Program-made: the position numbers and the translations under genes
Notes under the pieces: model-generated
Databases searched by the model: none
Told to the model about the DNA's origin: nothing
The model's input: the letters and a program-made list of their open reading frames with translations, nothing else
Shown here: positions 25,676-35,058 of the stretch, in pieces
Position numbering within the stretch: position 1 is the first letter of the stretch
Layout: every line of letters begins with the position of its first letter
NCBI GenBank assembly: GCA_963768585.1
Contig: CAVYIF010000023.1
Location: 248,001-312,000, forward strand
From: CAVUNY01 sp963768585
GTDB lineage: Bacteria; Chloroflexota; Anaerolineae; Anaerolineales; Anaerolineaceae
Direction of reading: 5' to 3'
Length of the DNA: 64,000 nucleotides

Positions 25676-26686
25676 TCAGGCCTGGCTCAGCCACAAATCG
25701 ACGGCCTGTTTGGTGTCAAGATCCTCAGTCGCCGAAAAGAGGTCGGTCTGTTTGCCGTCCAGCTTGACTTGAGGGTTCTGGGATACTGTCAGTGCCTTTT
25801 CTTCCGACATACCGCGCGCCATCAGGCGCCGGATTACTAACGGAACCATGCGGTCCTTTTTGCGCACGTACAACCCGCCAAAAAAGTTCATCAGTTCGAA
25901 AACACCTTCAAACGGTCCGGCGGAGAGATGTACGCCATTGTTTGAAATATCGACCTGAGAGAGGCCGTACCTGGGGGGTTCGGCATAGATCGATCCCCGG
26001 ATTGAGGAAGGCGCGGCTTTCTCAGGATAGGTGTTGCCGACCATCTCGTTGCGTAAAGTTTTCCAGGCCGTATCTGAATGGACCAGGAATAGGGCGACTC
26101 TATGGTCGGGATGGGTAAAGTGATCCAGCTGCCCGGGATGGAAGCCGTTGATCAGCACCAGTTTACCGCCGTTTTTTTCGTATAGTTGAAGGTAGAAACC
26201 GCTCTGTATTTTTATAGACTTTTTAGAAAACCAGAACCGGTCCAACTCCTCGAAGGTCTCGTCAGGGTATTTTTGCATATATTCATGCCCACCCAGTAAA
26301 TCAATTCCTTCCAGAGAGGTTAATCCCAGGGCAGTCATCACCCTGGCTTTATCCTCAGCGGTCAGGATCTGAGAGGCGTTTTTGGAAAGGCGGTTGATAA
26401 AACCATAATGGCGGTCCATGATGCCCTTGTCTGCCAGGAATTGCCCGCCCACAATGGCAATTCCATGGACAAATGCCTGGTATTCCGCTAATTTCTCCAG
26501 CACAAGCGCCGTTGCGTTGCGAATGAAGGTGGGGTCTTCAACCAGGAAGAGTTCGGGTTTCATGAAGAGCAGCAGTTCATTTTGCCGGTCTTCGCGCCCG
26601 ATCTCTAGATTCTGGAGGATTTTGAGGTAGCCACTGGAGGGCGCAAAGGTTGCGACATCTGTAGCAATTTTTTGAATACTGGTCAT
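25676..26686 (-). CDS. Nucleoside-diphosphate-kinase-like protein, divergent
   Basis: 336 residues, about twice an NDP kinase. Residues 38-47 (LLLFMKPELF) correspond to the kinase's LxxIKPD strand and HY at 93-94 to its conserved HY. Near the C-terminus AAPSSIRGSIY and NNGVHLSAGPFEGV match A.PGTIRG and N.IHGSDS.E, with His253 in the place of the phosphohistidine. The middle (about 105-185) is an insertion relative to the enzyme. The start follows AGGAG. Whether it is an active kinase or a sensor is not known; the Ser after the active His is followed by Ala instead of Asp. Confidence 0.6.
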   Translation of the reverse strand: MTSIQKIATDVATFAPSSGYLKILQNLEIGREDRQNELLLFMKPELFLVEDPTFIRNATALVLEKLAEYQAFVHGIAIVGGQFLADKGIMDRHYGFINRLSKNASQILTAEDKARVMTALGLTSLEGIDLLGGHEYMQKYPDETFEELDRFWFSKKSIKIQSGFYLQLYEKNGGKLVLINGFHPGQLDHFTHPDHRVALFLVHSDTAWKTLRNEMVGNTYPEKAAPSSIRGSIYAEPPRYGLSQVDISNNGVHLSAGPFEGVFELMNFFGGLYVRKKDRMVPLVIRRLMARGMSEEKALTVSQNPQVKLDGKQTDLFSATEDLDTKQAVDLWLSQA

Positions 26687-26742
26687 TCACTTACTCCTGG
26701 AGGCGTTAACGCCAAAGATTTCTAAGCGGATTATACCCTTTG

Positions 26743-29307
26743 TTAACGTTCGGCGTCCAATTTTTTTCCGCCCACCCGGATTTCAAGCGGTTCGACTGCC
26801 AGGGCCTGCAGTTCCGGTTTGCGACGCAGCAAAAGTGCCCGGCCGTGAAAGGAGACGTCACCGATGGTCACCGGGCCGGCATCTTCTTCACACAGGATGA
26901 ACAGGTCATCCAGTGTGTCGCTGCGGATGCTGAACGCGGTCACCTGGGCATCCTGGCGCAGGCGCTGGACGGAAGGCGTTGCAGATAATCCCACTGCCAG
27001 CGGGAAAAGCACGGCGTCCAGGCGAGCTGGAAGGTCGGTTGTGCATTCCAGGGTGACATCCCAGGCGGGGAATTCGCCCAAAATGCCATACCAGCCAACT
27101 GCCGGGGAGGTCTCACCCTTCTGGGCGCGGGCCTGCAAAATTTGAGGGTCGACCGGCAGGATGGCGATATTGGCATCCCTGTCGTTTTCGGAGCGAATGC
27201 ATTCCGGCGAAACCGAGACACTGCCCGCGACCATGGGCACGCCTTCGCCGGGCCGGTAGAGCGGGGCCAGGTGGAAAATTTGCTCCAAGCGGTGAGACTG
27301 GTGGTCGTCTGCCAACCCTTTGACCAGGTCGCACAGGATCCAATAGCCTGGTTTCACATAGAAAATTGCCCTGCGGTGGGTGAAGGACAGATCCACCTGG
27401 TCGGCGTCGCCGCGATCGGGATAGGGGTCCGGTGCAAAACCTTCCAGGTACTCACTGCTGACGAAATCAAAATGCGGGCGCGTGATCCATTCATTCTTTC
27501 CCAGGGTAGAGAGGGTCGATTGGGGGCGGAAACGGCGCGCCTGCCCTTTGCCGTCGATCATGATGATGTTGTGCCCGCGCGAGGCTTTAAAATAATGGGT
27601 CAGTTCGGTATTGGAATACGAATAGATATTGGGATCGCCGATCAATAGCCGCCCGTTGGAGAACAACGTGAAATTGAGCTTGTCCTCGTGCTGGTGTGCG
27701 GCTCCCCAGGCAGCCCCATCGAAGAACAGAAACTGCCCGTCTTCTTCCCATTTATCGCGCATCACATAATATTTAGCGGAAGGCCAGGCATGCGAGGCGT
27801 GGTCGGGTGGCGTGCCCTCTTTTCCATAAGCCCCTCCCCAGCGCAGGTCATCCCGGTCGAATACCTCCGCTGCAAAACGCAGGATGGGGGCCGGGTCCAT
27901 TGGCATGGGGTTGCAGTCATTAAAAGTGGGCAGCAGATGGTCGGGCTGCACAGCGTAAAGGTACATCTCCTGCGCCTTTTCGACCAGGGAAACAAAATCT
28001 GGCGGAAGCTGCACGCCGCGCGCTCGGGCGGCCTGTACCACGGCAAAAATGGCCGAGGTTGGAAAGTTGTGGTAGCCATGCGAAAGCTCGAACTGGAAGC
28101 CGTCATCGTAATAGGCAAAGCTGTTGATCCATTTTAAGCGGCGCAGGGCAATGCGCAGGTAGGCATCCGCCTGCTTAAGTTCGGGGGAGAACAATGCCGC
28201 CACTGCCAGGCCAGATGCTTCCACCTGGTACCAGTTGTTGGGACCACCGCAGTAGGCCAGCGCATAGCGCATGTGTTCGAAGCGCGAACGGGCCAGCATG
28301 GCATGCAGCGCATCATCAAAAGGCGCAGACTGGCCGAGGTAGCCCAGCACATCCACCCACACCCGCCACTGGCGGCTGCCCGTCTCCAGGGTGCGCCAGG
28401 GACCCAGGTACTGCTTGTGATTGGGCAGGGGGGCGCCGTTGTAAAATGACCACAGCAGGCGGGCGGCATGCCGGGCATATTTTTCATCTCCGGTAAGTAC
28501 GTATGCTCCCGCCAGGTTGCGGATAAAGCGGTGCCCGTTAATGCCTACGGTCGATTCCTTGTCATCGAACATACGCAGGTGCCAGTCGATCTCGCTGCCA
28601 AATTGGTGGCGGATCAGCATATGAGCGCGCAGGGTAATCAGGTTGCGGCAGGTGCCTTCCGCCTCCACGATATCGGTTTCCATCAGGTACTGCGGATCGC
28701 GGGCAGTAACTTGCCAGGGACGTGCGCGCAGCAGTGCGCCCAACTTTTCCGGGGCAACCGGGTCGATCATATGAGCCGGATATTCACTTTCGGGCACGTG
28801 CAGCCGTTCAGCGCGCGAATGGTCTAACAGGCGGCCCCACATGCGTTCTTGCAGAGAGATTAAATCGGCAAGGATCGGAGCGCGGTTCTCTTCAGCAGTC
28901 CGGCATACAGCCAGCACGCAGTCCGCCAGCATTTTATCTTCCAGGGCCGCTTTTCGCTCGTGGGCGGCGGTTGCCAGGCGAGCGCAGCCGGTGAGCCGCC
29001 AGAGTTCTGCTTCCGGATGCTTCCCTTCACATAAGTAGCCGATCAATGCCAGGGCGGTGCCGTTGAGCAGTTGGGCATCGGGTTGGATAGTCCACCGGTC
29101 AGCGGCGGTGATGAAGGTTGCCAGGTAGTCGGCATAGGCATACAGGCGCGGGCCGGGCTGCTCGCCAGCCGTCAGCAGGCCCAATGCACGCCGGGCAGCG
29201 CCTTCTAATGACCAGGGATGATTGGCGGGCTGCGGAAGCAGTTCCGGTGGAAATTCATCCAGCGGATCAAGGGCATACGGACGCAGGGTTTGGAAAAGGT
29301 AGTTCAT
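26743..29307 (-). CDS. Heparinase II/III-like polysaccharide lyase
   Basis: 854 residues. The middle shows an alpha-barrel domain with AYVLTGDEKYARHAARLLWS and NNWYQVEASGLAVAAL, then YHNFPTSAIFAVVQAA. The C-terminal beta domain includes AHQHEDKLNFTLFSNGRLLI, the heparinase II/III motif with a His, and HNIIMIDGKGQ. Family members break acidic polysaccharides by beta-elimination, usually outside or in the cell envelope. No clear signal peptide is seen. AGGAG precedes the ATG. It stands alone downstream of valS on the same strand, with a terminator between them. Substrate unknown. Confidence 0.85.
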   Translation of the reverse strand: MNYLFQTLRPYALDPLDEFPPELLPQPANHPWSLEGAARRALGLLTAGEQPGPRLYAYADYLATFITAADRWTIQPDAQLLNGTALALIGYLCEGKHPEAELWRLTGCARLATAAHERKAALEDKMLADCVLAVCRTAEENRAPILADLISLQERMWGRLLDHSRAERLHVPESEYPAHMIDPVAPEKLGALLRARPWQVTARDPQYLMETDIVEAEGTCRNLITLRAHMLIRHQFGSEIDWHLRMFDDKESTVGINGHRFIRNLAGAYVLTGDEKYARHAARLLWSFYNGAPLPNHKQYLGPWRTLETGSRQWRVWVDVLGYLGQSAPFDDALHAMLARSRFEHMRYALAYCGGPNNWYQVEASGLAVAALFSPELKQADAYLRIALRRLKWINSFAYYDDGFQFELSHGYHNFPTSAIFAVVQAARARGVQLPPDFVSLVEKAQEMYLYAVQPDHLLPTFNDCNPMPMDPAPILRFAAEVFDRDDLRWGGAYGKEGTPPDHASHAWPSAKYYVMRDKWEEDGQFLFFDGAAWGAAHQHEDKLNFTLFSNGRLLIGDPNIYSYSNTELTHYFKASRGHNIIMIDGKGQARRFRPQSTLSTLGKNEWITRPHFDFVSSEYLEGFAPDPYPDRGDADQVDLSFTHRRAIFYVKPGYWILCDLVKGLADDHQSHRLEQIFHLAPLYRPGEGVPMVAGSVSVSPECIRSENDRDANIAILPVDPQILQARAQKGETSPAVGWYGILGEFPAWDVTLECTTDLPARLDAVLFPLAVGLSATPSVQRLRQDAQVTAFSIRSDTLDDLFILCEEDAGPVTIGDVSFHGRALLLRRKPELQALAVEPLEIRVGGKKLDAER

Positions 29308-29407
29308 TTAAAACTCCTGATGAATGGAAAAAATGACGGTGCTGGTGATCGTCTCAGAAGATCTTTAACATTATACATTGGCTTGCGATCATGATAGCAA
29401 AAACGCG

Positions 29408-29435
29408 CGGCAGGGCGATAAACATCGCCCTGCCG
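29408..29435 (-). terminator. Terminator after valS
   Basis: CGGCAGGGCGAT (29408-29419) pairs perfectly with ATCGCCCTGCCG (29424-29435). On the minus strand GCGCGTTTTT follows. It closes the valyl-tRNA synthetase operon. Confidence 0.8.
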
Positions 29436-29464
29436 TTAAGGTCTATTCAAATTGAGTAGAAATA

Positions 29465-32170
29465 TTATCCCAGCTCTTGCAGCTGCTCGCGCAGCTTTTG
29501 CGCGGTCTCCTCGAAGGTTGCCAGCTTCTGGCGCTCCTTGTCGACCACGGCGGCCGGGGCGCGCTGCCCGAAAGGCCCGTTGACCAGGGCTGTCAGGCGT
29601 TTGATCTGGCTTTCTACTTCGGCCAGTTCTTTGCTTAAGCGGTCGTGCTCTGCGCCTGTGTCTACCAGGCCAGCCAGCGGCAGGTAAATTTCTATCCCGG
29701 AGACGACCAGGGCCACCGCGTTCTGGGGTTTGTCTTCCAGTCGGGCTGCCAGGTGAAACTGGGTAGAATCCACACCTGCCAGAGATTGAATGGTGGCGGC
29801 CTGCCCCTGTAAAACGGGCAGCTGGTCGCCAGCCGCGATCAGCGCGGGGATGCGCTTTCCCAAAGCTACTTTTTTCTCAGAGCGCAGATTGCGCACGGCG
29901 CGCACGATTTCCTGCACCAGCCCAAATTCGGCTACTTTCTGCTCCTCCCAACCCTCCAGCGGCATGGGTTCGGGCCAACGGGCAGTGATCAAAGCTTCTT
30001 CCCAACCGGACTTCGGGGCGAAGGAATCGGATTTTGCCTGGCTGGCGCGCTTCAGGTGCCCCCACAGCTCCTCGGTGATGAACGGGGTGAATGGGTGGAG
30101 CAGGCGCAGGCAGGTATCCAGCACCCGTACCAGGGTTTGCGCGGTGTAAAAGGCGCGATCGCCACCTTCATTCATCTGCAGCTTGGCAATCTCGAGATAC
30201 CAATCGGCAAACTCGCTCCAAAAGAAATCATAAATCTGCCGCCCGGCCTCGCCATACTGGTATCCGGCAAACAGGCGCTCCACCTCGCGCACCAGGGCCT
30301 GCAAACGGGCCCAAACCCAGGAATCGGCCAGGGTCCACTCGGGGGCTGAAACCGGTGCAGACGGGGCCTGTTCCAGAATGCTGAGCACAAACCGCCCGGC
30401 ATTCCACACTTTATTGGCGAAATTGCGGTTGGCTTCGACCTTTTTGATCGACAGGTTCATGTCGTTGCCCGGGGTGGAACCGACCAGCAGGGTGAAGCGC
30501 AGGGCGTCGGTGCCCATTTCATCCATCACGACCAGCGGGTCGATCACATTGCCCTTGGTCTTGCTCATTTTCTGCCCGTGTTCATCGCGGATCAGGCCGT
30601 GCAGGTAAACGGTATCGAAGGGCACCTGCCCGGTATATTCCAGGCCGGACATGATCATGCGCGCCACCCAGAAGAAAAGGATGTCGTAGCCGGTTTCGAG
30701 GACCGAAGTGGGGTAGAAATATTGAAAATCGGGGGTTTGCTCCGGCCAGCCCAGGGTGGAGAAAGGCCACAATCCGGAGGAGAACCAGGTGTCCAGTACA
30801 TCCGGGTCCTGGCGAATCTTCTGGCTGTGGCACTGGCTGCACTCGGTTGGATCCTGACGGGCGACAATCGTAGCTCCGCAGTCGTCACAGTACCAGACCG
30901 GGATGCGGTGCCCCCACCAAAGTTGGCGGCTAATGCACCAATCTTCGATGTTCTCCAACCAGTTGTAATACACCTTGGTGAAGCGTTCGGGGATGATCTG
31001 GATGCGCCCGTCGCGTACGGCTTGCAGGGCAGTTTCGGCCAATGGCTGGATGCGTACGAACCACTGGGTTGACACCATGGGTTCGATGATCTCGCCGCCG
31101 CGCTGTGAGCGAGGTACGTTCAGGGTATAAGGATCTTCTTTAATGACCAATCCGGCGGCGCGCATATCTTCCCATAATTTTACCCGGCAGTCATAGCGGT
31201 CCAGCCCGGCATATGGGCCTCCGGCGGCATTGATTTTGGCATCGACGGTCAGGATATTGATTACATCCAGGTTGAAACGCTGGCCGATGGCATAGTCGTT
31301 GGGGTCGTGAGCCGGGGTGATCTTGAGCGCGCCGGTACCAAAGGCCCGGTCGACGTAATCGTCGGCGATGACCGGCACCTGGCGGTTCAGGATGGGCACG
31401 AGCACCTGCTTGCCGATGAATTTCTGGTAGCGTTCGTCTTCGGGATGGACGGCAACCGCGCTGTCTCCGAGGATTGTTTCGGGTCGGGTGGTCGCCACCG
31501 GGATGAAGTCTCCCGAGCCGTCTGCCAGCATGTATTTGAAGTAGTACAGCTTACCTGGTTCCTGCGAATATTCCACTTCCAGATCGGAGACTGCCGTGCG
31601 CAGACCGGGTGACCAATTAATCATGCGCGGGCCGCGGTAGATTAAACCCTTGTCGTAAAGGGTCACGAAGGCCTCGCGCACGGCTTCGGACAGCCCGTCA
31701 TCCAGGGTGAAGCGCTCCCGATCCCAATCACACGAGGCTCCCAGGCGGCGGATTTGTTGGGTGATGCGCGCGCCGTATTTTTCCTTCCAGGTCCAGGCCC
31801 GTTTGACAAATTCGTCGCGGCCGATTTCTTCACGGCTCAAGCCTTCTGCCACCAATGATTTTTCAACCTGGAGCTGGGTGGCGATGCCGGCATGATCGGA
31901 ACCGGGCACCCACAGGGTGGGTGTGCCTTTCATGCGCTGGTAGCGAATCATCAGATCTTCCATCGAGACAAACATGGCATGCCCGAGGTGCAGCTCGCCG
32001 GTGACGTTGGGCGGTGGGATGGATATGACGAATGGCTTTTTGGAAGGGTCGTGTCCCGGTTTGTTGGGATCGTTGGAGGGCTTGAAATAGCCGGCCGATT
32101 CCCACCATTCATACAGGCGCTGCTCCGTGGCAGCAAAGTCGTACGTCTTCGGAAGTGTCGTTTCGGGCAT
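29465..32170 (-). CDS. valS: Valyl-tRNA synthetase, bacterial type
   Basis: Class I synthetase of 901 residues. The signature PPPNVTGELHLGHAM (HIGH-type) and KMSKTKGNVIDP (KMSKS) are intact. The CP1 editing domain has TTRPETILGDSAVAVHP and GTGALKITPAHDPNDY. The zinc site is CDDCGATIV with CSQCHSQK. The C-terminal coiled coil LSKELAEVESQIKRL binds tRNA. The start at 32170 avoids overlap with the upstream synthetase and follows GAGAGG. It is second in a T-box-controlled pair; the 16-nt gap fits one mRNA. Confidence 0.97.
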   Translation of the reverse strand: MPETTLPKTYDFAATEQRLYEWWESAGYFKPSNDPNKPGHDPSKKPFVISIPPPNVTGELHLGHAMFVSMEDLMIRYQRMKGTPTLWVPGSDHAGIATQLQVEKSLVAEGLSREEIGRDEFVKRAWTWKEKYGARITQQIRRLGASCDWDRERFTLDDGLSEAVREAFVTLYDKGLIYRGPRMINWSPGLRTAVSDLEVEYSQEPGKLYYFKYMLADGSGDFIPVATTRPETILGDSAVAVHPEDERYQKFIGKQVLVPILNRQVPVIADDYVDRAFGTGALKITPAHDPNDYAIGQRFNLDVINILTVDAKINAAGGPYAGLDRYDCRVKLWEDMRAAGLVIKEDPYTLNVPRSQRGGEIIEPMVSTQWFVRIQPLAETALQAVRDGRIQIIPERFTKVYYNWLENIEDWCISRQLWWGHRIPVWYCDDCGATIVARQDPTECSQCHSQKIRQDPDVLDTWFSSGLWPFSTLGWPEQTPDFQYFYPTSVLETGYDILFFWVARMIMSGLEYTGQVPFDTVYLHGLIRDEHGQKMSKTKGNVIDPLVVMDEMGTDALRFTLLVGSTPGNDMNLSIKKVEANRNFANKVWNAGRFVLSILEQAPSAPVSAPEWTLADSWVWARLQALVREVERLFAGYQYGEAGRQIYDFFWSEFADWYLEIAKLQMNEGGDRAFYTAQTLVRVLDTCLRLLHPFTPFITEELWGHLKRASQAKSDSFAPKSGWEEALITARWPEPMPLEGWEEQKVAEFGLVQEIVRAVRNLRSEKKVALGKRIPALIAAGDQLPVLQGQAATIQSLAGVDSTQFHLAARLEDKPQNAVALVVSGIEIYLPLAGLVDTGAEHDRLSKELAEVESQIKRLTALVNGPFGQRAPAAVVDKERQKLATFEETAQKLREQLQELG

Positions 32171-32186
32171 ACAGGAAACCTCTCTA

Positions 32187-34616
32187 TTAAATAACAATTT
32201 CAATTTGCAGTTCGCCGTTCTCTACGCTGGCAGGCGCCAGACGGATCTCGATTTCCAGGGCGCGGGTCACACTGGACAGATCGGCTGCGGCAGCGTGCAG
32301 GGTCTCACCCTGGGCAGGGGACACGGCGGTTAATTGTAACCGAGAAAATTCTGCCCCCAACCCCAAATTTTGCTCGCTTTTATAACGCCGCACGGCAGTC
32401 GCCACCTGAACCAATACCTCACCGAAGCGCAGCGCAGCCTGATCTTCATAAGCCAAATCGGCGGTGGGCCAGGCAGAACGGTGGATGGAAGGGCTGCCGT
32501 CCGCGACGGCGAAGAGTTCCAGGTAAATGGCTTCAGTCACAAAGGGGATAAAAGGCGCCAGCATCTTTAGCACCTGCAGTAGTGCGGTGCGCAGTGCATA
32601 AACTGCTCCCTTATTTTGAGGGTGGTCCGGGTTGTAAAGGCGCTGTTTGGCCATCTCCAGGTAATTGTCAGCCAGATCCTTCCAGAAGAAGGTCTCCACC
32701 TCATTTTTCGCGGCAGAATATTCATAAGCCTGCATGGCGGCGGTGGCGCGCCGGATCACCTGCTGCAGGCGTGCCAGTATCCAGCGGTCGGCGGGAGAAA
32801 GTGCCCCGGGTTCGACCGCGGGAGAGTCTTGAGGGATGAAGCGTTCGGCAAAGCGAGCCACGTTCCACAGCTTGGTCACCAGGCGGGTGCCCATCTGAAT
32901 CTTTTCCTCACTGATCAGGGCATCTTTTCCGGGGCTGGTTGAGGCGGCCCAATAGCGCAGCGCATCTGCCGAATATTTTTCAATCATCGCCAGCGGTGCC
33001 ATGGGACCCCCGCCGCGGCTCTTGCTGATCTTTCCCGTTCCCTCTCCGGCCAATCCCCAGCCAGAGATCAAGATATCACGCCAGGGCAGCTGGTTGAAAT
33101 GATATTGGGATTTGGCGATGGTATAAAAAGCCCAGGTGCGAATGATGTCATGCGCCTGGGAGCGCAGCGAGAAGGGGAAAACCTTCGCATAGAGATCGGG
33201 GTCGGCCAGCCAACGCCCGGCGATCTGCGGGCTGAGGGAGGATGTGGCCCAGGTGTCCATCTTGTCCGTTTCAGGGAGAAACCGGGTCGAACCGCAGGGA
33301 CAGGCCTTTTGGGGTAAATCGATCAGCGGATCGACGGGCAGGTCTTTCTCTTCTGCCAACATCACCTCGCCGCAGGCTGCGCACGTCCACAGAGGGAATG
33401 CCACGCCAAAATAACGCTGGCGTGAAATACACCAGTCCCAATTAAGGTTCTCCACCCAGTTGGCGAAACGGGCGTGCATCCCTTCGGGGTGCCAATGCAC
33501 CCGTTCGCCGGCGGCCAGCAGTTTGGCTTTGTGGTCCAGGATGCGCACGAACCACTGCGGGGCCTGCACGTATTCGACCGGCGTGTCGCAGCGCTCGTGG
33601 ATGCGGATCGACTGGCGGGTAGGCTGGCGCTCGAGAATTTCTCCGCTGTCTGCCAGCAGTACTTTCACTTTTTTTCGGGCATCGGTCAGCGATAGGCCTT
33701 CCAGCTGGCCGCAGGCCGGGGTCATGCGCCCATGGCGGTCTATGGCTTCGATCAGCGGCAGATGGTGGGTGAACCACCAGGCCACATCGGCCTGATCGCC
33801 AAACGTGCAGCACATCACCGCGCCGGTACCTTTCGCCGGGTCGGCTGCCGGATCGGTCAGGACGGGCACCATCTGTCCGAAAAGCGGGACTTTCACAGAC
33901 ATGGCGGGCAGGTGCTTGTAGCGGGCGTCATCCGGATGGACGAAGACCGCCACGCAGGCCGGAAGCAGTTCGGGCCGGGTGGTGGCGACCGGCAGGGTGC
34001 CGCCATCCGGCAATTTGAAAGCCAGGGTCACAAATTCGCTGTCGCGTTCCAGATCGTCGAGGTCGGCCTGCGCCAGGGAAGTCTGGCATTCCGGGCACCA
34101 GATAGCCGGGGAAGATTGGCGGAAGGCCAGTCCCTGGCGATAAAGATCCAGGAAGGAACGCTGCGCGATGCGTTGGGAATCTTCAGAGATGGTGCGATAG
34201 GTATGGCGCCAATCGATGGACAGCCCCAGGCGCTGCCAGAGGGCGCGGTATTCGGCTTCGGCCTCCACGCTGACCTGCAGACAGCGTTCAATGAAGGCCT
34301 CGCGGCCGATCTTTTGTGCACGGACTCCCAGGCGTTTTTCAACCAGGCGTTCGGTGGGCAATCCATTGTCATCGAAACCCATCGGGTAAAAAACGTTGGT
34401 TCCCTGCATGCGAAAAAAACGCGCCATGAAGTCGGGATGGCTGTAGGAATAGGCATGGCCCAGATGCAGGTGGCCCGAGACGGTCGCCGGCGGGGTGTCG
34501 ATCGAATATACCGGGTGGTCTGAGGCGGGGTCAAATTGGTATGTGCCCTCATCCTGCCAGGCTTGCTGCAGGAGGGGTTCGATTTTTGAAGGTGAATATT
34601 TTTTAGCGAGTGTCAT
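32187..34616 (-). CDS. valS: Second valyl-tRNA synthetase-like protein, archaeal-like
   Basis: 809 residues. PPATVSGHLHLGHAYSYSH (HIGH-type), MGFDDNGLPTERLVEKRLG and MCCTFGDQADVAWWFTH are features of archaeal and eukaryote-type valyl enzymes. The KMSKS loop reads GKISKSRGGG, with Ile for Met. The CP1 editing motif TTRPELLPACVAV is present. Zinc-type cysteines occur in CPECQTSL, CAACGEVML and CPCG. No C-terminal coiled coil like that of the downstream enzyme. It is the first gene after the valine T-box leader. The start at 34616 follows a weak GGATAACC. It could be an ordinary second enzyme or one tolerant of an inhibitor. Confidence 0.88.
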   Translation of the reverse strand: MTLAKKYSPSKIEPLLQQAWQDEGTYQFDPASDHPVYSIDTPPATVSGHLHLGHAYSYSHPDFMARFFRMQGTNVFYPMGFDDNGLPTERLVEKRLGVRAQKIGREAFIERCLQVSVEAEAEYRALWQRLGLSIDWRHTYRTISEDSQRIAQRSFLDLYRQGLAFRQSSPAIWCPECQTSLAQADLDDLERDSEFVTLAFKLPDGGTLPVATTRPELLPACVAVFVHPDDARYKHLPAMSVKVPLFGQMVPVLTDPAADPAKGTGAVMCCTFGDQADVAWWFTHHLPLIEAIDRHGRMTPACGQLEGLSLTDARKKVKVLLADSGEILERQPTRQSIRIHERCDTPVEYVQAPQWFVRILDHKAKLLAAGERVHWHPEGMHARFANWVENLNWDWCISRQRYFGVAFPLWTCAACGEVMLAEEKDLPVDPLIDLPQKACPCGSTRFLPETDKMDTWATSSLSPQIAGRWLADPDLYAKVFPFSLRSQAHDIIRTWAFYTIAKSQYHFNQLPWRDILISGWGLAGEGTGKISKSRGGGPMAPLAMIEKYSADALRYWAASTSPGKDALISEEKIQMGTRLVTKLWNVARFAERFIPQDSPAVEPGALSPADRWILARLQQVIRRATAAMQAYEYSAAKNEVETFFWKDLADNYLEMAKQRLYNPDHPQNKGAVYALRTALLQVLKMLAPFIPFVTEAIYLELFAVADGSPSIHRSAWPTADLAYEDQAALRFGEVLVQVATAVRRYKSEQNLGLGAEFSRLQLTAVSPAQGETLHAAAADLSSVTRALEIEIRLAPASVENGELQIEIVI

Positions 34617-35045
34617 TTTGGTTATCCAGTCGTTGTTTGGTGAAGAAATTCAGCTGTGCCCGAAGGCAGTCTACGTGCCGACCGGCAGGATAACTTCACG
34701 CGGGCTGACCGCCCGCGGGGACACCTCAAAAAGGACTGACTTTTCATCATTCATCATCGGCCTGCTTAAAAATAAAAATCCCTTCATCCTGGAGGACGAA
34801 AGGGTTTCTTCCGCGGTACCACCTCGATTCACTGCTTGACGCAGTGCGCTCCGCCGGACCAACATCCGGCTGCCGCGTTATCGGGCGGACCCGTGCCGGT
34901 CTACTCTCCACCGGGATTTCTTCGGCACTTTTACCAAACGACTTCAGCCAGGGATCGCGGGGGAGGCTCTCAACCAGTGGCGCTCCGTCTCTGTCCGCTA
35001 ACCGCAAGCCTACTACTTTTGGCTATTGCGTATTCGGTTGAAAAT
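34617..35045 (-). ncRNA. T-box riboswitch leader, valine-specific (GUC specifier)
   Basis: Leader of the two valyl-tRNA synthetases. Read on the minus strand: CCAAA (35018-35022) with AGTA beside it pairs with TTTGG (34934-34938) to make the base of stem I. Before TTTGG lies GAA then GTC (34940-34942), the S-turn and the specifier codon for Val. The T-box AGGTGGTACCGCGG is at 34811-34824; its TGGT is complementary to the ACCA 3' end of tRNA-Val. A terminator stem CCCTTTCGTCC/GGATGAAGGG (about 34779-34806) and ATTTTTATTTTT follow. Uncharged tRNA-Val would favour the antiterminator and switch the operon on. About 150 nt of extra leader separate the terminator from the start codon. Confidence 0.88.
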
Positions 35046-35051
35046 ATTATA
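35046..35051 (-). promoter_or_regulatory. -10 box of the T-box leader
   Basis: TATAAT on the minus strand just before the leader begins. It puts the start of transcription near 35039 and a leader of about 420 nt. No good -35 is seen; the region overlaps the end of the URO-D-like gene. Confidence 0.55.
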
Positions 35052-35058
35052 CCGCATT

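Noticed and set aside
33732..34523. 263-residue frame opposite the second valyl-tRNA synthetase
   Set aside because: Antisense shadow; the minus-strand frame has all the synthetase motifs.
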